A stretch of 64,000 nt of DNA from Orobanche coerulescens (lineage: Eukaryota > Streptophyta > Magnoliopsida > Lamiales > Orobanchaceae), in the NCBI GenBank assembly GCA_033398695.1, contig CM065814.1:80742358-80806357 (forward strand), in the 5' to 3' direction. The notes under the pieces were generated by a model. It had not been told where the DNA came from. It saw nothing but the letters and a program-made list of their open reading frames with translations, and made no database searches. Numbering within the stretch: the first letter of the stretch is position 1; each line of letters starts with the position of its first letter. The translations under genes and the position numbers were made by a program. Below are positions 11,739 to 23,760 of this stretch, piece by piece.

Positions 11739-12764
11739 TCACCGCCCTCCTAAGTAGGAATAGAATTCCGGTCCCTTATCATCTTGGCAACAATCTCGCG
11801 ATCGAACTCGATGCCCCTCGTGTCCACAATTATAACAAGTCACTGGCGGTTTCTTACAATGCGCGCGTTCATGGCCTAGAACGTTACAATTGAAACACCT
11901 AGGAGCATTACCAGAACACAAAGACACCGACTTGGGTCCTTTGGGTTCTCTATCTGACCGAGAAGGTCCCATACTCGGCTGATACGAGGGTTGAGGTGTG
12001 GGAATCCCAATTCCCTTACTTCCCGATGCGTCATCGGAAATCTTCTGCTTTTTCGCTACCGACACGGACTCGGTAGACATTATAGCCATCTCAAACGCCA
12101 AGGCTCGATCCTGATAGTCCTTCAAGGTTGTACACATAAAAGGGGCCATACACTGCCGAATCTGAGGTTTCATACGCATATCGAAATAACGAACCTTATC
12201 TGCCTCACTTTTCACCTGATCCCGAACATAACACAGCTGTCGATTATAGTCGACTATCGCCTGGGATATCGACACGTCTCGGGGCGTAGCCGAGAAAAAC
12301 TCGACAATCCTACGCTCTTTAACTGGCGGCGTACAATACTCGGCCTCCATGGCAGTTTTGAATTCAGTCCAAGTAGCGGTACGATCACTAGGCGCTACGG
12401 CCTCCCACCAGTCTGCAGATTCCCTGTCGAGTAGGTATTGAGCAATAGGCACTCTTCTCTCATCGGGGCAAGCTACAGCATCAAATGTTCTGTCCAACTG
12501 GAAGAGCCAATTCTCCCAGCCTAACGAGTCCGAAGAACCTACAAAACGGGGCGGGTGCATTCTCATCACATCTCGTAACCACTTACCAGCTCCGTTATCT
12601 TCATCCGTAATCCCGTCTCGGTGTACGGTCTGATTCATAAGCGCCAACCGGTCAGTCACGTGACGAAGGATGGTGGCGGCGCCAATATCATCATTACCTC
12701 TGGATGATTGCTGCTGATCACGACCACGACTACGACCACGTCCTCGGCCACGGCCTCTCGGCAT
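11739..12764 (-). CDS. Retrotransposon Gag of E2, intact
   Basis: An open 341-residue frame from ATG at 12764. This start is chosen because it gives the Gly-Arg-rich N-terminus (MPRGRGRGRGRSRGRD) also seen in E3 Gag; an upstream in-frame ATG at 12803 is possible. Residues 65-230 are a Ty3/gypsy capsid region (PPRFVGSSD, DWWEAVAP, CTTLKDYQDRALAFE). Two zinc knuckles follow: C290-x2-C-x4-H-x4-C303, and C310-x2-C-x4-H-x6-C, whose last spacing is unusual. The frame stops 16 residues later with no protease, so this is a gag-only product. Gag would form the cytoplasmic particle that packages the element RNA; the polymerase must come from elsewhere. It is the only uninterrupted gag in the E1/E2 lineage here. 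Confidence 0.88.
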   Translation of the reverse strand: MPRGRGRGRGRSRGRDQQQSSRGNDDIGAATILRHVTDRLALMNQTVHRDGITDEDNGAGKWLRDVMRMHPPRFVGSSDSLGWENWLFQLDRTFDAVACPDERRVPIAQYLLDRESADWWEAVAPSDRTATWTEFKTAMEAEYCTPPVKERRIVEFFSATPRDVSISQAIVDYNRQLCYVRDQVKSEADKVRYFDMRMKPQIRQCMAPFMCTTLKDYQDRALAFEMAIMSTESVSVAKKQKISDDASGSKGIGIPTPQPSYQPSMGPSRSDREPKGPKSVSLCSGNAPRCFNCNVLGHERAHCKKPPVTCYNCGHEGHRVRSRDCCQDDKGPEFYSYLGGR

Positions 12765-14188
12765 ACTGGACGGACGGCCAATAAGAATAACACATCCAAA
12801 CAAGTATCACAACGTCAAGATAAGACAATAAATAGCAGCACATTAAAACATCAACTCCAAGTCATCACACAAGTGCACGAACTAACACTGTAATTTTAGA
12901 ACTTCATTAAAAAATAATCCACACAGTCACATCAACAGAGATGTTTGGATTTTACCAAATCAAACACGGTCAAAACCACACACGTATCGCAGGGATCAAA
13001 CACTAACAACAAAAATAAAATGTTTCCGGGGTATTATTCAAATGATAAAATTTTAAAATTCTCAAGTTTGAAAAAAAATTGGTGAAATGAAATTTTTGAA
13101 AACACTTATAATACCTCGGCCGTTTAATTAAAACCATGTATCTCATTATCAAGACTGTTTTGATTGAAGCTATTTTCAGAACAACACATTGAGGCTTCAA
13201 TCTTTTCGCTAGACGATATCGTCAAAATGACCCTATCAACATATCATTATCTTTACTAGCGTTATACGGGGTAACAACATGTTACCACGCCATCCATCAC
13301 TGATATATCAATAGAGATTAAATAATCAAGGAGCACGGGTACAACTGTAATAACAAATTTCTACCGGGTCAGTCAAAAGTTTACGGCCGTAACAACATGC
13401 AGTTTACGGCCGTAACAACTCTGAGCTTACGGCCGTAATGGAAAACGTCTTACGGCCGTAACATCTAGCTGCAGGACTGCAGAATTGTCACAGTAGCCCC
13501 CAACACACAAACACATAACATTTAAATTCCAAAAATTAGGGTCGTTTTGCAAAACAAGATTTTTCCAAAAATTTTGATTTCCACAAAAATGCTCAAATCA
13601 GTAGTCTTTAAGGAAAAACGTTTTCAAATCTACCCGTAGTGGGTATAATTACAACAATCCAAAATAGTCGATATTAAAACAACATGCCCAAATGGCAAAC
13701 AGGGTCGCCAACTCAATCACATACATCTCATGGCATCAAGTTTAAACACACAACAAAATCATTCATCGGAGTTTCTCACAAACTCTATCGTAAAACCCAT
13801 CAAGGTTCACAACTTTCACACCATACCAACCCACATGGTGGTTCAAGGGCCAAACATCAATACATCCAGTTCTATACACGTACAGCGTATCCAAATATCG
13901 AATACAACCTCATTACACAACACCGTGTAAATAAAATTATGCACCACAAATATCACACATAAATGAAATCATGAACACAGTTATTATGCATAAAAGAGGA
14001 GACTTACGTCCACAGGCCGCACGGAGACGACGGTCGCCCACGATACTAATCTCATCCGCCAACATATCTAACGCGTTGTGACTACGCACAACTCAACTTG
14101 TCACCTGACGACTCGAACGACAAGACAACACAAATAATTTCAAATCACGACTCGACTCGACCCAACAGCCTAGGTTTCCGCAACCTAA
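12765..14188 (-). other. Long 5' leader of E2
   Basis: About 1.4 kb between primer site and gag has no supported coding region. It contains four exact ttacggccgtaa palindromes (13381-13461), listed separately. The rest is AT-rich and shows nothing recognisable. In plant gypsy elements this region normally carries packaging and dimerisation signals; none can be identified by eye. Confidence 0.6.
13381..13461 (-). repeat. Four ttacggccgtaa palindromes at an exact 23-bp period
   Basis: The perfect 12-bp palindrome starts at 13381, 13404, 13427 and 13450, so every step is 23 bp. The intervening bases differ. The same palindrome builds the much larger arrays in the LTRs of E5 (39556-40126 and 63113-63681). 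Here it lies in the leader, not in the LTR. Confidence 0.9.
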
Positions 14189-14201
14189 GCTCTGATACCA
14201 T
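14189..14201 (-). other. Primer binding site of E2
   Basis: The minus strand reads tggtatcagagct a few bases inside the 5' LTR boundary at 14205. This is the initiator-Met tRNA type of primer site and confirms the minus orientation. Confidence 0.88.
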
Positions 14202-14204
14202 AAA

Positions 14205-14532
14205 TGTAACACCCCCAAAACCGTATGGGAATATTATACGCCGTAAACCCTTTCCGCAAGGATATACCAGGCTAAACGTCCATAAACAACCAAATGCTTG
14301 CCCGGCCAGGGTCAAACAATATAATAATACAGACCGTTAAGGTCACTTACACATAAACACACAGACCGATGAGGTCACACAACTCTATCAACAGGACTGA
14401 CTAACAACATTACCCACACAGGGGTCGAAATACAATACAGCGGAAGACTGAATCAACTCTAACAATACAACTAAACTCTACCAACTCTCAACTCTTGATT
14501 AGTATCGCAGCTCGTCATCCCCTTGTGCTAAT
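14205..14532 (-). repeat. 5' LTR of E2, fragment 1
   Basis: This is the U5 end of the 5' LTR, co-linear with 6870-7196 of the left LTR. It is cut by E3 after ctaat (14528-14532) and resumes at 30764 with the second ctaat. Confidence 0.93.
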
Positions 14533-16711
14533 TGTAACACCCCCAGGATATCCGAGGTATATTACAGCGCCGTGAATCCCTATATGGGACCCACCAGGCT
14601 GAACAGCATCATACACAGCGACTCACAGAAACGATAAAATAACACCACGTCATAAAGACGCAAAACAGAACAATCCACCTGGTTCAACCGGTCAATATAA
14701 CATCATCATCCAACACAACATAATAAGCAACAATACAATTCAATCGAACAAGAACCCCTTAAGTACTCGAGTACAACTATTAGTTCAGAACCACAAAAGA
14801 CAAAAAGGTAAAAGACACTAAAACATCACTCGTGCACCATCATCACGCACGGCCATCATCCGTGTACTGGTCCAGCGCCCGCTCGTCTCGATGAACCTGA
14901 CCTGAAATTCATAAAACGAATTTCCCCAAAACGGGTCCCCAGAGGGGTTAGCAATTACGCTAGTACAAGTATTCAAGGCAAACCAATCGCTTACACATTT
15001 CATAGTATATGCACCAAAAATCATTTCGAAAACCAAAACAAGACATGTCTTTTTCCGGAAAATAAACAGTCAAACAATTAGCCTTGAGAACAGGGCGGCA
15101 GCATACATTCTCACTCGGGGCCTCACAGGGACCCTAACGAGTTGGCTATAATTACAGAAAAACAAAACCACGCACACGCTAAGCCGTGAGAACAGGGCGG
15201 CAGCATACATTCTCACTCGAGGCCTTGCAGGGACCCTAACGAGTTGGCTAGCGGTACGAAACTCGTGAAATCCAGGGCGGCAGCATAGATTTCCCTCCTT
15301 GACCCCGTCGGGCCAACACGAGGTGAGTTACACACAAATAACATACATCACCATTTCATGTTAAGCTTAAAGGTTTCCAAAAATACTTGCCTCGATTAAT
15401 AGACGGTGACGCGAACGGAACGGAAGAATCAAGCACGACCGTGAGGAACCGACGAATGAACCTAACGATTCGAATAACACAATCACAATCAACTCTAGAC
15501 GATTACGGAAATGGAATACACCCGGAACCCCGCCTACGATTCATGTATATTCGAATAAAATAACAACGAGGGCGGATCACAACCAAACCCTCTCGATTCC
15601 GTAAAAATCCACAAAATATCCATGAGTCCGTAGGAAAACTAAAGATACTAACAATATCAATCGTATACATCATGAATCCACCAACAAAACGGAACGAATC
15701 GGAAGAAAATCCCAAAACCCCCAAATTATCCAAAAGTAGGGTTCTAAGAGATTACCTTGGATTTAGGATGAGAAACACAAGTGGATGATGTTAGTCTTAC
15801 ACCAAGAACTCAAGCACAAGAATCTCTGAAGTGATTGGAGGAAGAAAATCGCCTCAAATCGCTCGGGAGTCGCTCGGCCGCGGAAAGAGGAAGAAATGAG
15901 ATTTAGTGATTATCTCGGTCAACTCCCTGGTTTATATAACCAGGGAGTGTTAGCGCACGCTAAGACCTCAAGGTTAGCGTGCGCTAACGGATAGGTTACC
16001 AACCCTCCTGTTAGCGTCCGAGTCCGAAGCTGGGGTTTTTGCCGGTAGCGTGCGCTACCATGCATGCGTAGCGTGCGCTAATAACCTACCGGTAGCGCGC
16101 GCTATCGACCAATAGCGTGCGCTACGAACATCAGCCGAGTCCGAGCTAACCGCCCAAACCTCACGACCCGTTAGCGTGCGCTACCATACCGGCGTAGCGT
16201 GCGCTAACTAGAATCGATTGAATTCGGTAGTAAAGCGCCAAGATCTTGATAAATCACACTAGCGCGCTCTTGAACAACTTAACGTGCGCTAGTCTCCCGA
16301 CATTAGCGTGCGCTAGACAAGATAGCGTGCGCTAATCCGATAGTCCGAGGCACGGGAGTTAAACCGCCACTCCTGTGGCTAAATCGTTAGCGTGCGCTAC
16401 TAATTAAACGTAGCGTGCGCTACTAATGTATTTCTAGCGTACGCTATACAAGATATTTAGCGTGCGATAGATACATAATATAAACGACCCAAAATACCGG
16501 ATTATGAACGAAACGTCAAACGGAACACCTCAAAACGCATCATAGCATAGAATGAATCCACGGCAACCCCGAAACGGCGGTTCCGCACAACAATTACGAG
16601 AATCAGATCAAAAGATAACGGAAAAGTTACCTTTGAAGGATACACGAGAGTCACAAAATCGAGAATTACAGGAAATACAATTACAAGGGAAAGAAAAAAG
16701 CGGATATTACA
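14533..16711 (-). repeat. E3 left outer LTR (3' LTR)
   Basis: It starts tgtaacaccccc, ends ggatattaca and is followed by the polypurine tract. It contains the TATA hairpin (15922-15948) and an array of about 20 tagcgtgcgcta-like palindromes (15951-16470). Confidence 0.93.
15922..16470 (-). promoter_or_regulatory. TATA box in a perfect hairpin plus palindrome array, E3 left LTR
   Basis: The arms actccctggt (15922-15931) and accagggagt (15939-15948) are perfect inverted complements around the loop ttatata, so the TATA box sits in the hairpin. Upstream in the element's direction lie tagcgtgcgcta-type sites at about 15951, 15975, 16046, 16069, 16093, 16113, 16172, 16195, 16260, 16280, 16304, 16323, 16388, 16411, 16435 and 16458. 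Most neighbours are 19-24 bp apart and the longer gaps are up to about 65 bp. The promoter or enhancer role is inferred. Confidence 0.7.
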
Positions 16712-16748
16712 TTCTACCCCTCTAAAAATAAGTTTCGTCCCGAAACTT
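16712..16748 (-). other. Polypurine tract and hairpin, E3 copy A
   Basis: On the minus strand the hairpin aagtttcgggacgaaactt is followed by the A/G-rich tract ending at the LTR boundary. The pol stop codon (16747-16749) overlaps the edge of the hairpin. Confidence 0.8.
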
Positions 16749-18864
16749 AAGGAACAAACAACTCGGGGTACCTAGCACGCATGCTATCCTCGGTTTCCCA
16801 AGTTGCCTCCTCGACACCGTGTCTCGACCACTGCACCTTGACCAAAGGTATGGTCTTATGCCTCAATCGTTTCTCACGATGTTCCAAAATCTTCAAAGGG
16901 TGCTCTTCGAAAGTAACATCTTTGGCGACATCAATCTCACCATAATCGATGATGTGGCTAGTATACGTGACATATTTCCTCAACTGGGAAACATGGAAAA
17001 CGCTATGAACATGACTCAAGGCCGGAGGTAACGCCAAACGGTATGCCAACCCACCTACTCGCTCGAGGATCTCGAAGGGGCCGATAAATCTCGGACTCAA
17101 CTTCCCTTTCTTCCCGAAAAACTCCCTTCGTCGGCGACACCTTTAGCAAAACGTGGTCTCCCACCTCGAATTCCAAAGGTCGACGACGGACGTCGCATAC
17201 GACTTGCCGACTCGGGCGATCAACATCCGTTCCCGAATTAAATCTACCTTCCGCCTCGTCTCTAAAACGACATCCGCCTCGGTCCCCACCAAATCGGACG
17301 CCTCATTCCAACAAATCGGTGATCGACATCGCCGCCCGTAAAGTGCCTCATACGGTGCCATCCGAATCGACGCGTGCCAACTATTGTTATATGTGAATTG
17401 ATCAGCGGCAAATGTTCCTCCCGATCACTACTCCAATCGAGAGCAGGCACGCAACAAGTCCTCGAACGTCTGGATAGTGCGTTAGCCCATCCGTCTGCAG
17501 GGATGAAAAGAGGTACTCAAACGCAACCGGTACCTAACGCCTTATGCACTTTGCGGAAGTGCGATACAAAACGGCCGTCACGATCCGAAACAATAGACTT
17601 GAGTACCGTGAAGTCTCACGATCTGCGCAATAAACACACGAGCTAACTTCTCCGGGCCCCAAGTGTCCTTGATGCCCGGAAAATGTGCCGACTTGGTCGC
17701 GATCAACAATCACCCATACCATATTCATGCCCGACCTCGATCTCGGCAAACTCGTAACGAAATCCATCGATATATCTTCCCATTTCCATTCCGAATGGGA
17801 AGTGACTGCAATAACCCACCGGTCTCGATGCTCGATTTTGACCTGCCGACAAGTCAAACATCTCGCCACAAAGCGTGCGACCTCATCCTTCATGTCATTC
17901 CACCGTAAATTTCTCCTCGTGTCCTTGTACATCTTACTCGTACCAGGATGAACGGAATAAGGTGTAGCATGGGCCTCCCGTAAAATACTCGCCTCAACTC
18001 CGAGTCGTTCGGCACACAAAGCCGAATCTGGAATCTCAAAACACCATCCTCGTGAATCACAAATCCAGGAGACTTCCCTTTAAGAACGTTCTCTCGGATT
18101 TGAGTAATCATCGGATCCTCTAATTGCTTCAGCTTAATTTCATCGATCAAAGACGACGAAATCTCTAAAGCACAAAGTTGCCCGACGGCTCCCGGAAACA
18201 AGACCTCAACATCTAACTCGATCAAAGCCCTCCGAAGCTCAGACTGAGATGTAAGGATCTCAAGCGTTCGCAACGCAACTGGTTTCCGACTCAAGGCGTC
18301 GGCCACAACGTTCGCCTTGCCCGGATGATAAAGGATTTCGAGGTCATAATCCTTAATCAACTCTAACCACCTCCTCTGCCTCATATTCAACTCTCGCTGA
18401 GTAAATATGTATTTCAGACTTTTATGATCAGTAAAAATCTGACATGTGGAGCCGAAAAGATAGTGACGCCAAATCTTGAGCGCAAAAGCATTGCCGCTAA
18501 CTCCAAATCATGAGTAGGGTAGTTCATCTCATACGGCCTCAAGCTGTCTCGACGCATAGGCAATGGTCTTGCCGTCTTTGCATTAATACACACCCAAGAC
18601 CACGACCCGAAGCATCGCTATAAACGGCAAAACCCTCGTTGCCACATGGCAACGCCAAAGCTGGGCTGAAGTCAAACGCTTCTTCGATTCCTCAAAACTC
18701 GATCGCCTCTCGTCATTCCGCACGAACTTCTCGGATCTCTGGAGCAAGCTGCGTAAGTGGTCGAGCGATTTCGAAACCCTCGGCGAACCTACGGTAGTAG
18801 CCACCAAACCCAGAAACTACGGACCTCCTTCACATTTTTGGGCGGTGCCCAATCCAATCTGACC
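16747..18864 (-). pseudogene. E3 copy A: RNase H, integrase and chromodomain, frame-broken
   Basis: The fragments read, in order, RNase H remnants, a tether segment ([20 protein letters not shown]), the integrase zinc region and core (DISMDFVTSLPRSRSG), and a C-terminal chromodomain ending [10 protein letters not shown]. The same protein is readable without interruption in copy B. Copy A has several frameshifts. Many fall where copy B has CAG or CTG: for example copy B cgacttctgtcgactctg is cgacttgccgactcg here. Some breaks may therefore be sequencing artefacts. The C-terminal 117 residues (16747-17100) are open and carry the chromodomain, which in this group directs integration to heterochromatin. 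Confidence 0.85.
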
Positions 18865-19809
18865 TCAATCTTGCGGATCCACACGAACCCCCTCGGCTGA
18901 AATCACGTGACCTAAAAACATCACTTCTTTCAGCCAGAACTCACATTTCGAGAACTTTGCATAGAGTTGCTCGGTCCTTAGAATGTCTAATACTATCCGC
19001 AAATGATGGGCATGCTCTTCCTCATTCCTCGAATAAATAAGAATATCGTCAATAAAGACGACGACGCACTTATCCAAATACTCGATAAAAACTTTGTTCA
19101 TCAATTGCATGAACACCGCCGGTGCATTAGTTAACCCGAAAGGCATGACTACGAACTCATAATGTCCGTACCTCGTCCGAAAGGCTGTTTTCGGCACATC
19201 GGACTCTCTCACCCGGATCTGATAGTACCCCGATTTCAAATCAATTTTCGAGAATACCGCAGCTCCCTGCAACTGATCGAACAAGTCATCAATTCTCGGC
19301 AAAGGATACTTGTTCTTGATGGTCACCTTGTTTAGTTCGCGATAGTCGATACACAAACGTAGCGAACCGTCTTTCTTCCGCACAAACAGGACCGGTGCGC
19401 CCCAAGGCGAGGCACTCGGTCGAACATACCCCGACTCAAGAAGCTCACTCAACTGCTTCTTCAACTCGGACATCTCTGAAGGTGCCATGCGATAGGGCGC
19501 CTTCGAAATAGGAGCCGCACCCGGCTCTAACTCTATAGTGAACTCGACCTCTCGATCCGGTGGCAATCCCGGTAACTCGTCAGGAAAAACATCAGGAAAT
19601 TCATTAACAATTGGAATCGACGAAAGCTCGACTCCACCACTCTCCGCCTTCAAGGCATAGCACCAATAACCAATACATCCCTTTCGCATCAGACTCATCG
19701 CCTTCAAGGCATTAATGACGAATTTCTGGTTTCCCCTCTTTCGCCCCGCGAAAGAGTGCTCGGTGCCGTCCTCTTCTAACATAGTTATGATTCTCGTGCG
19801 GTAGTTCAT
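18865..19809 (-). pseudogene. E3 copy A: reverse transcriptase core, open frame
   Basis: A continuous 314-residue frame covers the end of protease and most of the RT. Visible motifs are [15 protein letters not shown] (about 134-148), the first catalytic aspartate in [14 protein letters not shown] (D190), [12 protein letters not shown] (222-233) and FIDDILIYS with the aspartate pair D254-D255. This is a Ty3/gypsy RT that copies the element RNA inside the Gag particle. The frame breaks just after the connection domain at 18865, so the polyprotein as read is not complete. Copy B has the opposite pattern: its RT is damaged and its integrase intact. Confidence 0.88.
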
Positions 19810-21307
19810 GATCGCACCATGCCGCTCGAGCAGTCATCACCAAGAATCAAATCCTCACCCTCGATACTCACAACAATAAGATTAGAGGGCCAAGTCCTCT
19901 CACAAATAAGCACAGAGCAGTCTCGAACCTCCCGATCACCAACGATCCTATCACCGCTAGGAAGCTTAACGATGAAGGGCTCACAAGGCGTCAAGCGGTC
20001 GAGATTCAAACGGCGCACACAATCCGGAGATATGAGCGAATGCGTAGCACCGAATCGAAAAGCACACGACGGGATGAGAAAGAATATAAACGGTACTGCC
20101 GCCACGGTAGCCATTTGGATCATCGGCTCTCGCATCTCATAGACACGCGGGTGGGCGGAGCCAACACCGGAAGCTCCTCTTGAGGGCTGACCCGACCTCT
20201 TCCCGACTAGCACTCGGCGGAGATTGAGGAGCAAAGACCCCGATTCACACTTGGCTCCAACGGGCCGGTTGAGAAGAACGGGTGCCGCGAAGCCGCTTGA
20301 TCTGCTCACAAAGGGCCTTGTGGCCTAGCCGCCCACAAGTATGACGGGTAAGCTTCGGACGAGAACATTGCCTCCTATGGCCTTGCACACCACAGTTAAA
20401 ACATGTGAGTTCATGAGCGGAGGTTCGCGGCACCCAGCTCCCAGAGAAACGAGCCGAACCGCCGTTGAAAAATTTGCGGCTTGAGATTTCGCGCCTCCAC
20501 TCTTGGGACTGAAAAATTTCCAACCGACTCGCTTCTTACTCTCGCGGGCCGCCTCACTCGCCGTCACGGACATATCATAAGCAAGGGCCCTACTCGATAA
20601 TCCTTCAATGTAGTACATACGAGCCCCGACATATAGTCCCGAATCGGCAACTTCATCCGCTGGAGAAATGGAAAATCTTGTCACTCTCCTCGACAACTTG
20701 GGTCTTCACATAGCCCAACTCTTTGTTAAAATCAGCAATAGCTTGAGCTACGGGGATATCCGTGGTTGAGCATCATAAAAGCATGTACCCGAGCACATCG
20801 GATCGCCACGGGCAATATTCGATCTCCATCGACTCTTGAAACTCAGCCCACGTAGCAAAGATGGTCTTTGGGCCCAACGGCCTCCCACCGGTCAGTAGCG
20901 TCCCGGTGAGGAAATATTGAGCAATAGGGACTTTACGGTCCTCGGGGCGATTAGTGGCAACGAAGACCTTAGTCATCTCCTTGATCCACCCTTCCCGGCC
21001 CGATCGGGTCGAAGCTCCCGAAACCGAGGAGGATGCATCTTGATAACATCTTGGAGCCAACGATCCGCTCCGCCCGATTAGCGTGGGCTCGATCCGGGTT
21101 GAACCGCTGAGCTATCGCGCCATTTGGTTCACCATTTGTTGCATTACGGCCGCGATACCAAGATCGCACGCTCACGAGAAGAAGCATGGCTATGACGGTC
21201 GCCGTCTTGCCGGCTCGAAAGCGTGACGTGGCCGCCCCACCGGCTGCCCCACGTCCCCGGCCGCGTCCACAACCACGACCGCGACCACGACCTCTTCCAG
21301 CATCCAT
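19806..21307 (-). pseudogene. E3 copy A: Gag and protease, frame-broken
   Basis: The start is ATG at 21307, giving MDAGRGRGRGRGCGRGRGRG. Capsid fragments (GREGWIKEMTKVFVATN, ATWAEFQESMEIEYC) and a first zinc knuckle (CFNCGVQGHRRQC, one residue shorter than normal) follow. In the second knuckle the first Cys reads as Arg. The protease motif reads RFGATHSLI where copy B has FDSGATHSF, owing to one missing base near 20054, so the catalytic aspartate is lost as read. Several breaks fall at CAG/CTG positions relative to copy B. Confidence 0.82.
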
Positions 21308-21527
21308 ACTGGAGTTAAACAAGTAGCAAAAGCCATACGAGGGTAAGTACGAGAGAAGAACAATTACAAGTCGAGAACCAAAGGTACGATACAAGGAAAT
21401 AATGAACAGAGGAAGGAAAACTTACGGACACTTTGGTAATCTGGAATCATGGCGGCGTGACGATGATGTGCAAAACAAAACACCACAAGACCCAATAAAC
21501 CAACAAGCCTAGGTATCCATAAACCTA

Positions 21528-21540
21528 GAGCTCGATACCA
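21528..21540 (-). other. Primer binding site, E3 copy A, one base short
   Basis: The plus strand reads gagctcgatacca where copy B (28588-28601) reads gagctctgatacca. The missing T changes a CTG to CG in a site under strong functional constraint. This is either a real lesion in copy A or a base-calling error. Confidence 0.8.
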
Positions 21541-21545
21541 TTTTA

Positions 21546-23722
21546 CGTAACACCCCGGGATATCCGAGGTATATTACTGTACGCCGTGAATCCCTATATG
21601 GGACCCACCAGTGAAACGAGATCATACACAACGACTCACGAAACGATAAAATAACACCACGTCATAAAGACGCAAAAGCGAACAATCCACCCGGTTCAAC
21701 CGGCCAATATAACATCATCATCCAACACAACATAATAAGCAACAATACAATTCAATCGAACAAGAACCCCTTAAGTACTCGAGTACAACTATTAGTTCGT
21801 AACCACAAAAGACAAAAAGGTAAAAGACACTAAAACATCACTCGTGCACCATCATCACGCACGACCATCATCCGTGTATGGTCAGTAGCGCTCGTCTCGA
21901 TGAACTCCGACTGAAATTCATAAAACGAATTTCCCCAAAACGGGTCCCAGAGGGTTAGCAATTACGCTAGTACAAGTATTCAAGGCAAACCAATCGCTTA
22001 CACATTTCATAGTATATGCACCAAAAATTATTTGAAAACCAAAACAAGACATGTCTTTTTCGGAAAATAAACAGTCGAACAATTAGCCTTGAGAACAGGC
22101 GGCGGATACATTCTCACTCGGGGCCTCACAGGGACCCTAACGAGTTGGCTATAATTACAGAAAAACAAAACCACGCACACGCTAAGCCGTGAGAACAGGG
22201 CGGCAGCATATATTCTCACTCGAGGCCTTGCAGGGACCCTAACGAGTTGGCTAGCGGTACGAAACTCGTGAAATCCAGGGCGGCAGCATAGATTTCCCTC
22301 CTTGACCCCGTCGGGCCAACACGAGGTGAGTTACACACAAATAACATACATCACCATTTCATGTTAAGCTTAAAGGTTTCCAAAAATACTTGCCTCGATT
22401 AATAGACGGTGACGCGAACGGAACGGAAGAATCAAGCACGACCGTGAGGAACCGACGAATGAACCTAACGATTCGAATAACACAATCACAACCAACTCTA
22501 GACGATTACGGAAATGGAATACACCCGAAACCCCACCTACGATTCATGTATATTCGAATAAAATAACAACGAGGGCGGATCACAACCAAACCCTCTCGAT
22601 TCCGTAAAAATCCACAAAATATCCATGATTCCGTAGGAAAACTAAAGATACTAACAATATCAATCGTATACATCATGAATCCACCAACAAAACGGAACGA
22701 ATCGGAAGAAAATCCCAAAACCCCCAAATTATCCAAAAGTAGGGTTCTAAGAGATTACCTTGGATTTAGGATGAGAAACACAAGTGGATGATGTTAGTCT
22801 TACACCAAGAACTCAAGCACAAGAATCTCTGAAGTGATTGGAGGAAGAAAATCGCCTCAAATCGCTCGGGAGTCGCTCGGCCGCGGAAAGAGGAAGAAAT
22901 GAGATTTAGTGATTATCTCGGTCAACTCCCTGGTTTATATAACCAGGGAGTGTTAGCGCACGCTAAGACCTCAAGGTTAGCGTGCGCTAACGGGATAGGG
23001 TTACCAACCCTCCTGTTAGCGTCCGAGTCCAGAAGCCAGGGTTTTTGCCGGTAGCGTGCGCTACCATGCATGCGTAGCGTGCGCTAATAACCTATCGGTA
23101 GCGCGCGCTATCGACCAATAGCGTGCGCTACCTGAACATCAGCCGAGTCCAGTAGCCAACTGCCCAAACCTCACCTGACCCGTTAGCGTGCGCTACCATA
23201 CCAGCGTAGCGTGCGCTAACTAGAATCTGATTGAATTCAGTAGTAAACTGCCCAGTACTGGACAGTCACACTAGCGCGCGCTACTGAACAACTTAACGTG
23301 CGCTAGTCTCCCGACATTAGCGTGCGCTAGACAAGATAGCGTGCGCTAATCCGATAGTCCGAGGCACAGGAGTTAAACTGCCACTCCCAGGGCTAAATCG
23401 TTAGCGTGCGCTACGAATTAAACGTAGCGTGCGCTACTAATGGATTTCTAGCGTACGCTATACAAGAAATTTAGCGTGCGCTAGATACAGAATATAAACG
23501 ACCCAAAATACCGGATTATGAACGAAACGTCAAACGGAACACCTCAAAACGCATCATAGCATAGAATGAATCCACGGCAACCCCGAAACGGCGGTTCCGC
23601 ACAACAATTACGAGAATCAGATCAAAAGATAACGGAAAAGTTACTTTGAAGGATACGAGAGTCACAAAATCGAGAATTACAGGAAATACAATTACGAGGG
23701 AAAGAAAAATGCGGATATTACA
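21546..23722 (-). repeat. E3 middle LTR, shared by both internal regions
   Basis: This full-length 2177-bp LTR serves as the 5' LTR of copy A and the 3' LTR of copy B. No target duplication separates it from either internal region. It contains the TATA hairpin (22924-22950) and the tagcgtgcgcta array (to about 23490). Near both ends it tends to match the right LTR (acacaacg, aatggatttc) and in the middle the left LTR (aatagacggtgacgcgaac). Confidence 0.93.
22924..23490 (-). promoter_or_regulatory. TATA hairpin and palindrome array, E3 middle LTR
   Basis: It has the same arrangement as the left LTR: a perfect inverted repeat around ttatata, followed by about 20 tagcgtgcgcta-like sites. Several sites are cleaner here, for example tagcgtgcgctagatac near 23473. 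Confidence 0.7.
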
Positions 23723-23760
23723 TTCTACCCCTCTAAAAATAAGTTTCGTCCCGAAACTTA
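23723..23760 (-). other. Polypurine tract and hairpin, E3 copy B
   Basis: This matches 16712-16748 base for base apart from the end context. It marks the boundary between the copy B internal region and the middle LTR. Confidence 0.8.

Noticed and set aside
11991..12434. Plus-strand open frame of 147 codons
   Set aside because: It is antisense to the E2 gag, which has clear capsid motifs and zinc knuckles on the minus strand.
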